This document shows, one piece after another, positions 25,254-33,798 of a stretch of 64,000 nucleotides of DNA (position 1 is the stretch's first letter; every line of letters starts with the position of its first letter). The notes under the pieces are model-generated. The model saw nothing but the letters and a program-made list of their open reading frames with translations. It was not told the origin of the DNA and searched no databases. Made by a program: the position numbers and the translations under genes. Location: NCBI RefSeq assembly GCF_001428045.1, contig NZ_LMSD01000034.1, positions 186,001 through 250,000 on the forward strand. The letters are read 5' to 3'. This stretch comes from Paenibacillus sp. Soil750. GTDB lineage: Bacteria; Bacillota; Bacilli; Paenibacillales; NBRC-103111.

Positions 25254-27428
25254 ATGAATAAGCATTCGGAAATGGAGCCATCGTTCGATGCGATTTTTGA
25301 ATTCACCACAATGGGAATGGCTCTGATTTCGCTTGAGGGTCATTGGTTGAAAATAAATCGCAGCTTGTGCGACATCGTCGGCTACTCGGAGCGGGAGCTC
25401 CTTACAACGCAAATGAAGTCGTTAGTAGAACCTAATCAAGTGCGTCGCATAGAGCGTATCATGAAAAATTTACTTGGTGGAGAGTTACCTACCTATCAAG
25501 AAACGATCAGTATCCTACATAAGAATTTATCTTTACTATGCGTTGACTGGCGGATGTCAATCATGCGAGATGCAGACAACAAACCTCAGGCATTCATTGT
25601 TCAAGTTAAGATCATCTCCCAACAGTCTGACATGGCACGTAAACTGGCGGAAAGCGAACAGCGCTATAAATCATTAATTGAGCATAATCCGGCAGGGATT
25701 TTGACCTGTGATATACATGGTCGCATACAGGGTGTTAATCCAGCCATGGAGAGGATTCTAGGCTACCCTGAAGAAGAATTGCTCTCTCAATTTATCCATC
25801 ATATTTTTCTGCAGAATAACACGAGATTCGAATCTGCTGCTGGCATACTCATGCAAAATGATAATTATATGTTGGTGTTTCAACAAGAGAGTGGCGAACA
25901 GATAGAATTAGGAGTCAAAAATGTTCCGATCATTGTCAATGATAAACTGGATGGCGTGTATTTAATCGCGAAGGATATCACGCAATTCAATCGTGATCGA
26001 GAATCGTTGCGAGTCGCTCAACAGGATCTCCATGACACTGTACGAAGACAACAGGGGATGACTTTAAAGTTTAGAAAAATAAATGGGAATTTCATCCATA
26101 CATTGTGTGACGGTGAGCTGCTATATCGTTTAGGTTTTAAGCCATCACACATTTTAGGGAATACATTACATGATATTTGGCCAGCCTTTTTGGCCAGTTA
26201 TATAGAAACTTATTACCATCGAGCTTGGAATGGCGAAGAAAATGTGATGTTTGAAGCGACCTTTCGGGGGATTACCTATCTCACTTCATTGCGACCCATT
26301 CTGGAGAATGAGCGCATGGTGGAGGTTATTGGTTCATGTGTCGATATTACGGAACGTAAGAGGATGGAAACTGAGCTCAGAGAAACGAAGGAGCTTCTAG
26401 AATCTGTTATTAATAACACTACGGACGCAATTTGTGTACTGGATTTGAATGAGCGAGTGATCTCAATCAATGCCGCACATGAGCAAATATTTGGTTGGAG
26501 TCAAGCGGAGTTAGCGGATCGAACATTACCAATTTATCCTGATTATTTGGAAAAAGAACGCAAAGATATGTATAACGAACTGCGACTAGGGAAGCAGGTA
26601 ACAGGGATGGAATCGGTTCGACTTCGTAAAGATGGTCAATTGATCCATGTGAGTATAACGAAAACGCCCATTAGGAACGAAAAAGGTGATATTTTCGGAT
26701 TCGCAGGTATTACACGAGATATTACTGAACGGAAGCAAACGGAGGAGCTCCTCCGAAAATCGGACAAACTGTCCGTAGCAGGACAGCTCGCGGCGGGGCT
26801 AGCGCATGAAATTAGGAACCCGCTTACCTCGCTTCGCGGTTTCTTGCAGCTTCTCCAGCATGATCTGAAAGATAAAAAGCATTATTTTGATATCATGTTA
26901 TCGGAGTTGGATCGGATCAATTTCATTGTTAGTGAATTCTTAGTGATCGCTAAGCCGGAAGCCATAACGTATAAAAAAAGCGATTTAGTGACGATCTTGC
27001 AATCGGTCATTGCCCTTCTGGATACGCAAGCCGTACTCTGTAACGTACAGCTTGTCTTGGAATTCCAATCGGATATACCTGAGATTACGTGTTCGGAGAT
27101 GCATTTGAAGCAATTATTCATCAATTTGATCAAAAATGCGATGGAAGCGATGCCGAAGGATGGTCAAATCAAATTAATCGTTTCCTTGCACGGGAATGAT
27201 CAGATTAGAGTTCGGACACAAGATAACGGATGTGGCATACCGGAGGAACGATTGAAACGGTTAGGGGAGCCCTTTTATACGACGAAAGAGAAGGGAACTG
27301 GCTTAGGTTTAATGATGTGCTTCAAGATTGTCGAAGCGCACAAAGGAACTATGACCATCCAGAGCCAAGTGGGGTATGGGACGACTATTGATGTGTTCTT
27401 GCCAACGTATACGGGGGAGCATAATTGA
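25254..27428 (+). CDS. Multi-PAS sensor histidine kinase, orphan
   Basis: Cytoplasmic kinase of 724 aa. TGGGGGA at 25241-25247 selects the ATG at 25254; an upstream in-frame start at 25182 has no ribosome site. Four PAS-type regions lie at about 10-125, 140-250, 265-370 and 380-500, then HisKA with phospho-acceptor His518 in AGLAHEIRNPLTSLRGFLQLL, and HATPase motifs NLIKNAMEA, DNGCGIP and GTGLGLMM. No membrane segments and no adjacent response regulator. The HisKA box resembles the sporulation kinases KinC/KinD/KinE, so phosphorelay input is a reasonable guess. Confidence 0.92.
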   Translation: MNKHSEMEPSFDAIFEFTTMGMALISLEGHWLKINRSLCDIVGYSERELLTTQMKSLVEPNQVRRIERIMKNLLGGELPTYQETISILHKNLSLLCVDWRMSIMRDADNKPQAFIVQVKIISQQSDMARKLAESEQRYKSLIEHNPAGILTCDIHGRIQGVNPAMERILGYPEEELLSQFIHHIFLQNNTRFESAAGILMQNDNYMLVFQQESGEQIELGVKNVPIIVNDKLDGVYLIAKDITQFNRDRESLRVAQQDLHDTVRRQQGMTLKFRKINGNFIHTLCDGELLYRLGFKPSHILGNTLHDIWPAFLASYIETYYHRAWNGEENVMFEATFRGITYLTSLRPILENERMVEVIGSCVDITERKRMETELRETKELLESVINNTTDAICVLDLNERVISINAAHEQIFGWSQAELADRTLPIYPDYLEKERKDMYNELRLGKQVTGMESVRLRKDGQLIHVSITKTPIRNEKGDIFGFAGITRDITERKQTEELLRKSDKLSVAGQLAAGLAHEIRNPLTSLRGFLQLLQHDLKDKKHYFDIMLSELDRINFIVSEFLVIAKPEAITYKKSDLVTILQSVIALLDTQAVLCNVQLVLEFQSDIPEITCSEMHLKQLFINLIKNAMEAMPKDGQIKLIVSLHGNDQIRVRTQDNGCGIPEERLKRLGEPFYTTKEKGTGLGLMMCFKIVEAHKGTMTIQSQVGYGTTIDVFLPTYTGEHN

Positions 27429-27457
27429 TTTGCTTGTGTAACACACGATGAGAAGCT

Positions 27458-27496
27458 GAAAACCGCCGACGGGTTGAACCGGTATCGGCGGTTTTC
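27458..27496. terminator. Bidirectional terminator after kinase gene
   Basis: Twelve-base perfect stem GAAAACCGCCGA (27458-27469) and TCGGCGGTTTTC (27485-27496). It separates two converging genes. Confidence 0.92.
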
Positions 27497-27504
27497 TCAT
27501 TTCT

Positions 27505-27735
27505 TTAGAATGCAATACTAAATTCCGAAGTTTCTCTTGAATACCAAGTGGAAATAGTGGTGTTATTTTCATTGTAGACTTGTACATGATCTGGCGTGTA
27601 TTTGACGATAATCCCTGTAGTTACTTGGTAATAAACGCCTAATTGATCGAGTGACCATACGAACACTGGCGTTTTTGATAGGGCAGCAGCAAATAATTCT
27701 GAATCTGTATCTAGTAGCTTAGTTCCGTAAATCAT
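27505..27735 (-). CDS. Small hypothetical protein
   Basis: Protein of 76 aa that I do not recognise. AGAGGTG lies seven bases before the ATG at 27735. It is predicted beta-rich, with sequences such as VFVWSLDQLGVYYQV and IIVKYTPDHVQVY, no signal or membrane part. It ends next to a bidirectional terminator, which supports expression. Confidence 0.6.
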   Translation of the reverse strand: MIYGTKLLDTDSELFAAALSKTPVFVWSLDQLGVYYQVTTGIIVKYTPDHVQVYNENNTTISTWYSRETSEFSIAF

Positions 27736-28046
27736 CGATACACCTCTGTCATAAGGATAGTTGTTAAGTACTTATAAATAGGGACAGTATGGCAGATGAA
27801 TTCATCACACTGTGTTCTTAATTTTTTTGTGGGTTACATTGAGGATTTCCTAAAATATGTAGAATATGAGCAGTCGTTGCCGGGAATTTTGCGTGGCTAT
27901 GTACTTCGACTCTTCAGCAACAACTAAGTCAAATGATAAAGGGAAAAATAGAGGGTTCCCTCGCCTTTGAATTCCTTGTATAATAGGTAAGCTTTGCTGA
28001 ATTGACAGTAGGTAAATTACGATTGGGTAGAAGGAGAAAGGGGTCA
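27736..28046. other. Intergenic, about 310 bases, AT-rich
   Basis: Separates two divergent genes. TATAAT occurs at 27979-27984 toward the deoxynucleoside kinase gene, but its -35 is poor. TTGACA at 28002-28007 has no convincing -10. No hairpin of note or coding frame was seen. Confidence 0.4.
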
Positions 28047-28703
28047 ATGGCAGTGATTGTGGTTGGGGGAATGATCGGTCTTGGTAAGACATCAGTATCC
28101 ACTTTACTTGGGCAAGAACTAAATTCGAATGTTTTCTATGAGAGTGTCGATGATAATCCGATATTACCGCTATTTTACACAGCTTCACCGGAAGAAATCG
28201 AAAAGCATCGGTATCCGTTTTTGCTGCAATTGCACTTTTTGAATACGCGTTTTAAGGCCATTAAACAGGCATTAGTACATAACAGAAATGTACTGGATAG
28301 AAGTATTTATGAAGATTGGTATTTTGCCAAGGTGAACCGCGAGCTAGGGCGCATTTCACAATTAGAATTTGATGTTTATGAGGGCTTGGCTGATAACATG
28401 ATGTCAGAGTTGGCGGAGCTGCCTAAGAAGGCGCCTGATCTGATGGTTTATTTGAAGGCTTCCTTCGAAACCGTCATGTACCGCATTGGTCTTCGTGGCC
28501 GCAGTTTTGAACAGGATCAATCATTGGTTGATTATTATCGTAAGCTTTGGTCAGGTTATGATGACTGGGTCATGAATCATTATCATGCGTCTGAAGTTCT
28601 TATCGTTGATATGGATCGCGTCGATGTCGTGAATCGCAAGGCAGATGCTGTTCAACTAGCACAAGAAGTTCGGGCAAAGTTATCTGAACTGGCGATCGTG
28701 TAA
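28047..28703 (+). CDS. Deoxynucleoside kinase (dGK/dAK/dCK family)
   Basis: Nucleoside salvage kinase of 218 aa. The ATG at 28047 follows AAGGAGAAAGGGG; an upstream ATG in the same ORF lacks a site. The P-loop GGMIGLGKTS is at residues 7-16, the DRS motif DRSIYEDWYFAK near 84 provides the catalytic base and substrate contacts, and RGRSFEQ near 150 is the arginine-rich lid. Bacillales carry two related enzymes, Dgk and Dck; the choice cannot be made here. It is followed by a very strong hairpin. Confidence 0.9.
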   Translation: MAVIVVGGMIGLGKTSVSTLLGQELNSNVFYESVDDNPILPLFYTASPEEIEKHRYPFLLQLHFLNTRFKAIKQALVHNRNVLDRSIYEDWYFAKVNRELGRISQLEFDVYEGLADNMMSELAELPKKAPDLMVYLKASFETVMYRIGLRGRSFEQDQSLVDYYRKLWSGYDDWVMNHYHASEVLIVDMDRVDVVNRKADAVQLAQEVRAKLSELAIV

Positions 28704-28732
28704 TATAACCCGAAGCGAAATTTGTCGAAATG

Positions 28733-28768
28733 TCGAAAGACCCCCTCAAATCTGAGGGGGTCTTTCGA
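28733..28768. terminator. Sixteen-base perfect hairpin
   Basis: TCGAAAGACCCCCTCA (28733-28748) is perfectly complementary to 28753-28768 with a four-base loop. A short TCTTTC replaces the usual T tract. It probably terminates the kinase gene. Confidence 0.8.
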
Positions 28769-28826
28769 ATGATATAGCAGCAAAGCCAACCAAACGTTGT
28801 AATCCTAGAAAGCGAAGGTGATGAAA

Positions 28827-28982
28827 TTGTTGTTTATCGTATGTTACAAAGGCAAGCCTATGAGTGCACCATTGCCGAAATTAGCAGCAACGGAGAAAAT
28901 GTTGAAGCTTAGTCGTTCATTTGCCAATCTTGAGCTCGTCGAAGTGCATCAACAACAATGGCAAACAGCTTCGAATATTTAG
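28827..28982 (+). CDS. Short ORF of 51 aa between two terminators
   Basis: Frame open from ATG 28821; AAGGTGAT at 28815-28822 would better serve the TTG at 28827 (51 aa) or 28830. The peptide begins LLFIVCYKGKPM and has a helical LAATEKMLKLSRSFANLELVE part. I do not recognise it. It is bracketed by hairpins at 28733-28768 and 29009-29041, which suggests a separate transcript. Length gives modest confidence. Confidence 0.45.
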   Translation: MLFIVCYKGKPMSAPLPKLAATEKMLKLSRSFANLELVEVHQQQWQTASNI

Positions 28983-29008
28983 GACATACATTTCCCATAG
29001 GGTAACAC

Positions 29009-29041
29009 AACTCCTTAATCGAATAGATTAAGGAGTTTTTT
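29009..29041 (+). terminator. Terminator upstream of cutC
   Basis: AACTCCTTAATC (29009-29020) pairs perfectly with GATTAAGGAGTT (29025-29036), followed by T's. Confidence 0.92.
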
Positions 29042-29109
29042 GTGTTGTCCACTTTGTGTTAGAGTGAGAGTGGGAATTCATATATATGAAAGTGGAGGTC
29101 GTTCTAAAT

Positions 29110-29832
29110 ATGCTATTGGAAGTAATCGCGACTACATTACAAGATGCTTTACGAGCTGAAGCTGGCGGCGCAAATCGGATTGAACTTGTTGCAAATTTGC
29201 AACTTGGAGGCTTGACACCCGAGATAGAGCTTGTTAAGCAAATCATATCTGTTGTGAATATCCCTGTGCACGTGATGATTCGTCCGCATGCTCGGTCCTT
29301 TCATATGTCTGAGGATGACATCGCAACGATGATCGATACGATCCAAGGCGCGGAGCAAGCAGGCGCCAGCGCTCTTGTATTTGGCGTGTTGACACCGGAA
29401 AAGAAGATTGATCGCCACAATCTTGAAATTTTGTTAGCGGCTACTTCTTTGCCTGTGACTTTTCACCGGGCCTTCGACGAAATAGAAGAACAAGCAGATG
29501 CTTTGCCAATGCTGATGTCATATAAACAAATTCAATCCGTGCTCACATCAGGAGGATCCGCAAGTGTACTTCATGCTGTTGAGCAGATACGACTCCTAAA
29601 GGCTCTTACCCGCGACAGTCATTTAAATATCTTGCCAGGTGGTGGACTCACACTTGATAGTTTGAGTTCATTTGTCCAAGCTACAGGGGTGCATAATGTC
29701 CACCTTGGTACAGCTGTAAGAGAAAATGGAAGTGTGAGTGGGATGGTTGAGGAAGAGAAGGTAAGAAAAGCGAGAACTATATTAGATGGAATCATTCAAG
29801 TAAACCCGGAGCGAGGTGGAGGTCACACATGA
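29110..29832 (+). CDS. cutC: CutC family protein
   Basis: TIM-barrel protein of 240 aa. Start at 29110, eleven bases after GGAGG; an earlier ATG at 29086 precedes the site. Family signatures are GGANRIELVANLQLGGLTP near 25-43, MIRPHARSFHMS near 65, FGVLTPEKKID near 105, TFHRAFDE near 125 and LTSGGSASV near 155. CutC was named for copper tolerance, but its biochemical role is uncertain in bacteria. Its stop codon overlaps the next start by the ATGA arrangement, implying translational coupling. Confidence 0.9.
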   Translation: MLLEVIATTLQDALRAEAGGANRIELVANLQLGGLTPEIELVKQIISVVNIPVHVMIRPHARSFHMSEDDIATMIDTIQGAEQAGASALVFGVLTPEKKIDRHNLEILLAATSLPVTFHRAFDEIEEQADALPMLMSYKQIQSVLTSGGSASVLHAVEQIRLLKALTRDSHLNILPGGGLTLDSLSSFVQATGVHNVHLGTAVRENGSVSGMVEEEKVRKARTILDGIIQVNPERGGGHT

Positions 29833-30821
29833 ACATTCTGATCCTTGGCGGCACCAAATTTCTAGGAAGAGCACTGACGGAGGCAGCACTCGCGAAAGGA
29901 CACGAAGTGACACTGTTCCATCGTGGTCTTCACGATGCTGCTGCATTTCCTCAAGTCCATCACCTTCTAGGTGATCGGAATACCGACCTTGCTAAACTGC
30001 AGGATGGGGAGTGGGATGCGGTCATTGATACAAGTGGCTATGAGCCGGAGTCTGTGATAGCAGCAACCGAAATATTGAAAAGACGTGCAAAGCACTACAC
30101 ATTCATATCTACCGTATCTGCGTACGCGGATTTAAAGCAGGTCCATTTAGATGAAGCGGCACCCGTATTAAGGCTAGAAGAGGCAACAGATCCTGGACAG
30201 CGCTACGGGGCGCTCAAAGCGGAATGTGAACAGATTGTCCAAGTAGCATTTCCTCTTGGAGCACTCATCATTCGCCCAGGTCTCATCGTAGGGCCTTATG
30301 ACGCCTCAGACCGATTCACCTATTGGCCTGCTCGTTTACAACGAGGCGGCGAGGTTTTAGTTCCGCTGCCCAAAGAGCGAAAGCTTCAATTCATAGACGT
30401 ACGTGACCTAGCGGCGTGGACGATAGGTTTGATTGAACAAGGTGTAACGGGAACTATTCATGCGAGTGGAAATGAGTATTCAATGGAAGAGGTCATGGAA
30501 GCTTGCAGATCTAACGACAACGATGTAGAGTCGACGTTTACTTGGGTGACGGAAGACTTCTTAGTTGAAAAAGGGGTGGGTCCATGGATGGAGCTGCCAC
30601 TGTGGCTGCCAAGCGACAGTTTGATCGGCATGTTGCAGTTAAACAATGCAAAAGCATTCCAATCGGGTTTAACGACGAGAGCATTAATTGACACCGTGAA
30701 AGATACACGGGAATGGGATCAAGGTCGAGGTACTGATATTATTCGAGTAGCTGGATTAAAACCAGGGCGAGAGCAGGAGTTGCTGAAGGCTTGGCACGAG
30801 TGGAAGGTTGGTCAAAAATAA
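29829..30821 (+). CDS. NAD-dependent epimerase/dehydratase family protein
   Basis: Atypical SDR of 330 aa. N-terminal MNILILGGTKFLGR is the cofactor-binding motif, FISTVSAYAD near 96-105 and RYGALKAECEQ near 130 provide the Ser and Tyr-x3-Lys catalytic groups. It resembles CSP41/isoflavone reductase-like epimerases frequently annotated in Bacillales. Start overlaps cutC by ATGA, so the two are made together. Substrate unknown. Confidence 0.88.
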   Translation: MNILILGGTKFLGRALTEAALAKGHEVTLFHRGLHDAAAFPQVHHLLGDRNTDLAKLQDGEWDAVIDTSGYEPESVIAATEILKRRAKHYTFISTVSAYADLKQVHLDEAAPVLRLEEATDPGQRYGALKAECEQIVQVAFPLGALIIRPGLIVGPYDASDRFTYWPARLQRGGEVLVPLPKERKLQFIDVRDLAAWTIGLIEQGVTGTIHASGNEYSMEEVMEACRSNDNDVESTFTWVTEDFLVEKGVGPWMELPLWLPSDSLIGMLQLNNAKAFQSGLTTRALIDTVKDTREWDQGRGTDIIRVAGLKPGREQELLKAWHEWKVGQK

Positions 30822-30909
30822 TTTGAGATTTGTCCACTAGGCGGATGAATAGCTGCTGGAATTTGAATATAATGGAAGAGTAAAACTCTGAGAAGATGAG
30901 GTGCTGTCC

Positions 30910-31218
30910 ATGTACGATTCCACAGATATTCAAAGTAACAAGGGAATGGCGATTCTTGCGTACATTTTGTTTTTCATCCCGTTAATCGCGGCGAAGGAAT
31001 CCAAGTTTGCGTGGTACCATGCCAATCAAGGACTTACTTTGTTTTTGGCATGGGTCATTGTGAATGTGGTTCTCGGCATTATACCATTCATTGGTTGGAT
31101 CCTTCAGCCGATTGCTAACTTGGCGTTGGTGATTTTGGCTGTGCTGGGCATTGTTGCAGCAGCGCAAGGTCAAGTAAAACCTCTTCCTATTATCGGCAGC
31201 TATACACTTCTGAAGTAG
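30910..31218 (+). CDS. DUF4870/Tic20-like small membrane protein
   Basis: Membrane protein of 102 aa with three hydrophobic segments (about 15-30, 42-62, 68-90). AGGTG six bases upstream favours ATG 30910 over the GTG at 30901. The YHANQGL motif after the first segment is a hallmark of DUF4870-like proteins. Function unknown. It ends before a strong bidirectional terminator. Confidence 0.78.
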   Translation: MYDSTDIQSNKGMAILAYILFFIPLIAAKESKFAWYHANQGLTLFLAWVIVNVVLGIIPFIGWILQPIANLALVILAVLGIVAAAQGQVKPLPIIGSYTLLK

Positions 31219-31233
31219 AACGTACATAGTAGC

Positions 31234-31277
31234 AAGGGCTGACTACCGTAAATCTTATACGGTAGTCAGCCCTTTTT
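31234..31277. terminator. Bidirectional terminator, 17-base perfect stem
   Basis: AAGGGCTGACTACCGTA (31234-31250) pairs with TACGGTAGTCAGCCCTT (31258-31274), then T's. It lies between converging genes. Confidence 0.93.
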
Positions 31278-31283
31278 TGTTCT

Positions 31284-32042
31284 TTAAGTTTCTATTGAAT
31301 TTACGATTTCAATGATTCGTTGATTCACATTAACGGTGATTAAGCCGCCGTGATAGCATAGAACCTGTTCGATATCGAATTGCAAATATTTTCGCAATGA
31401 TTGTAGGGCCAATGGATAATCAGCGCAATATGCTGGTATAGGTCCTTGAAGTTCGCCTTCAGCGACAACCATGGAATCCGCGGCGATTAGTGTTTTACTT
31501 TTTTTATGATAAAGGCTCATGTGACCTGGTGTATGACCAGGTGTAAGGATGACAACGATCCCACCACATCTGTCGAGTACCTGACCATCATCCAATATGG
31601 TGGTAACCGGTGCCTTCGGCGGGTTCTCAAGGTTACGTCGAAACGCTTCTCGCCACTCAGGAGTCGTGTCTGCAGGTAAATTCGCAACAGCACGTTCAAT
31701 GGATGCGGGGGTTATTTTAATTAACATTTTATCGCCTTGAATATAAGGTTTTTCTAGTTCAGAAGCGAATACTTCAAGGGGATGGGAGGAAGCTTCGAGA
31801 AGAGCAGGTAAACCTCCGATATGATCGATATCCTGATGAGTAAGGATGGCGGAATTCAAAGTCGATGCATCAACGCCTAAGTTTTCTAATGTTTTATGTA
31901 GGAGTGGAAGAGTACCTGGGTAGCCTGTATCTACAAGTACAGCTCCTTGCTCATCGACGAATAAGGCGGGATGAATGACATTGATTCGTCCCATGAGTGG
32001 AACGGATAAGTCAACGGAATAAAGTCCTTCTGAAATTTGCAT
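31284..32042 (-). CDS. MBL-fold metallo-hydrolase
   Basis: Metallo-beta-lactamase superfamily enzyme of 252 aa. THQDIDHIGG (about 66-75) is the THxDxDH zinc motif, TPGHTPGH near 165 the next ligand group, AADSM near 190 the bridging Asp, and CYHGG near 230 the last His. TTGGAGGG precedes the ATG. Group members include lactonases and glyoxalase II-like hydrolases. A good promoter lies upstream. Confidence 0.88.
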   Translation of the reverse strand: MQISEGLYSVDLSVPLMGRINVIHPALFVDEQGAVLVDTGYPGTLPLLHKTLENLGVDASTLNSAILTHQDIDHIGGLPALLEASSHPLEVFASELEKPYIQGDKMLIKITPASIERAVANLPADTTPEWREAFRRNLENPPKAPVTTILDDGQVLDRCGGIVVILTPGHTPGHMSLYHKKSKTLIAADSMVVAEGELQGPIPAYCADYPLALQSLRKYLQFDIEQVLCYHGGLITVNVNQRIIEIVNSIET

Positions 32043-32129
32043 GCGAAACCCTCCAATTTGGAATGATAAGTATCAAAAGGCATGGAATCATCATATCCAT
32101 TGAGGTTATTCATGTCAATTAAATATTTT

Positions 32130-32158
32130 ATCATAACACATTTATCGATTAAAGTCAA
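32130..32158 (-). promoter_or_regulatory. Promoter for MBL hydrolase gene
   Basis: On the minus strand TTGACT (complement of 32153-32158) and TATGAT (complement of 32130-32135) with a 17-base spacer. Confidence 0.6.
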
Positions 32159-32227
32159 TGTTAATGTTATAATGAAAAATACCTCGTGTATTTTTGTCCA
32201 AATTTTGATCATCGTGTGAATAAAATA

Positions 32228-32256
32228 TGAACAAAAACAGATTTTTGTGTTATACT
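32228..32256 (+). promoter_or_regulatory. Extended -10 promoter for 86-aa membrane protein gene
   Basis: TGTTATACT (32248-32256) is an extended -10; the -35 TGAACA (32228-32233) is weak. It lies 43 bases before the start. Confidence 0.5.
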
Positions 32257-32298
32257 AGTTTTAAAGCACTTACATTTAAGTCAGGAGTGGTGATCATA

Positions 32299-32559
32299 AT
32301 GTCAAATAGAGCCGTGTCCGTAAATTCCGTTGAGCGTGTTGAACGTGATGTGATGCCGTTAGTGAAATTAATGACTTTTGCCGCGTGGGCGTTGCTTGCT
32401 ATAGGTTTAGTACTTAGCTTAGTCAGTTTAGAAAGCTTCAGTGATCGCAATACAACTTTAATGGTGGGTATTGGGTTCATGGTCGGTAGTGTCCATATTT
32501 ATGTGATTCGCACCGCTATTCATTTGGTACATTCTCGCAATGTTTCCAAGAGCGAATGA
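32299..32559 (+). CDS. Small two-segment membrane protein, unknown
   Basis: Protein of 86 aa. AGGAGTGGTGAT precedes ATG 32299; an earlier in-frame ATG at 32227 lies in the promoter. Two hydrophobic stretches, about 25-45 and 53-72, with a polar SFSDRNTT loop. I do not recognise a family. It is flanked by its own promoter and terminator, and located directly before the quinol oxidase operon. Confidence 0.65.
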   Translation: MSNRAVSVNSVERVERDVMPLVKLMTFAAWALLAIGLVLSLVSLESFSDRNTTLMVGIGFMVGSVHIYVIRTAIHLVHSRNVSKSE

Positions 32560-32584
32560 GAACGAGGGTTCGAAGGAATACTAT

Positions 32585-32621
32585 GCAAGCCTTTCAAGTT
32601 TAATACTTGGAAGGCTTTTTG
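32585..32621 (+). terminator. Terminator before quinol oxidase operon
   Basis: GCAAGCCTTTCAAGT pairs with ACTTGGAAGGCTTTTTGC, giving a stem with one mismatch and T's. Confidence 0.82.
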
Positions 32622-32789
32622 CTGTTCATATTTTTCCAGCAGAGTCAACAAACGTTCTGTGACATTTGTTTTACATTACTACGTCGAACCGTTGACGTAT
32701 TTGTTAAGTTGACTTTGTGATGGTGAACTTTGACGAACAAGATGATATGTTGATAACAGGCAGGATTTGTTGATTGGGAGGTTAAATGG

Positions 32790-33758
32790 ATGAAGAAGAG
32801 AAAGCTTGTACAAGCAGGAATGCTCTTCATGATGGTCGCCATCATCTTAGTACTTTCTGGCTGCAGCCAAGCTATGGTGTTGGATCCTAAAGGACCCGTT
32901 GGTGCAGAGCAGAGAGATTTAATTGTGATTGCAACTATTTTATGTGGGGTAATCCTTGTTCCGGTTCTTGTGCTTACGGGTTGGATTGTGTGGCGATATC
33001 GCGATAGCAAAAGCAATAAGGCATCGTATAAACCAAATTGGTCTCACAGTACCTCACTCGAAATCGTTTGGTGGGCTGTGCCGATTATCATCATTGTCAC
33101 ATTGGCTGTGGTTACGCTGAAGTACACATATGCTTTGGAACCGTCAAAGCCATTGAAGTCGGATAAAGAACCGATTACCATTCAAGTGACATCACTAGAT
33201 TGGAAATGGTTGTTTACCTATCCAGAGCAAGGGATTGCTACTGTGAATTATTTGCAAATTCCAGAGGATACACCAATTAAGTTCGAACTCACTTCGGATG
33301 CGCCAATGAACTCATTCTGGATTCCACAATTAGGCGGGCAAATTTATACGATGTCAGGCATGGCGATGACGTTGTATTTGCAAGCAGATGAGATCGGCCA
33401 TTATTTCGGAACGGGAGCGAATTTCAGTGGTGAACATTTCGCTGACATGACGTTTGACGTGAATGCTACTTCGCGAGAAGACTTTGATTCGTTTATTGCG
33501 AAGACCAAGAAAGTCCCTACGAAATTAACTAAAGAAGGCTACGATGAATTAGCATTGCCAGGCAAGTCTGGTGTGAGATATTTCTCAGAGGTCCCGGAAG
33601 GACTTTTCGAACAAATCGTAACGAAATATACGAAGGGTCAGCCTGTTCACAATGGTCACGGGGCTAGTCATGAAAGCAAAGATTCAAAGGATATAAAGAA
33701 AGAAAGCTCCATGGACCATTCGCAAATGGATCATAGTCAGATGAATATGTCGAAGTAA
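32790..33758 (+). CDS. qoxA: Quinol oxidase subunit II (lipoprotein)
   Basis: Subunit II of a heme-copper quinol oxidase, 322 aa. The signal peptide ends in a lipobox with Cys25 (LSGC); two membrane helices follow (about 47-68 and 90-112) and a cupredoxin-like outer domain from about 130. The CuA-binding CxxxC is absent, as in quinol oxidases; WKWLF, APMNSFWIPQLGGQIY and GMAMTLYLQA are CyoA/QoxA signatures. The C-terminal about 35 residues are unusual, rich in His, Met and Ser (MDHSQMDHSQMNM). First gene of a four-gene operon. Confidence 0.92.
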   Translation: MKKRKLVQAGMLFMMVAIILVLSGCSQAMVLDPKGPVGAEQRDLIVIATILCGVILVPVLVLTGWIVWRYRDSKSNKASYKPNWSHSTSLEIVWWAVPIIIIVTLAVVTLKYTYALEPSKPLKSDKEPITIQVTSLDWKWLFTYPEQGIATVNYLQIPEDTPIKFELTSDAPMNSFWIPQLGGQIYTMSGMAMTLYLQADEIGHYFGTGANFSGEHFADMTFDVNATSREDFDSFIAKTKKVPTKLTKEGYDELALPGKSGVRYFSEVPEGLFEQIVTKYTKGQPVHNGHGASHESKDSKDIKKESSMDHSQMDHSQMNMSK

Positions 33759-33798
33759 TAAGTGATAGATCAGAGTTTTATGAAAGGGAGATCTGCTC

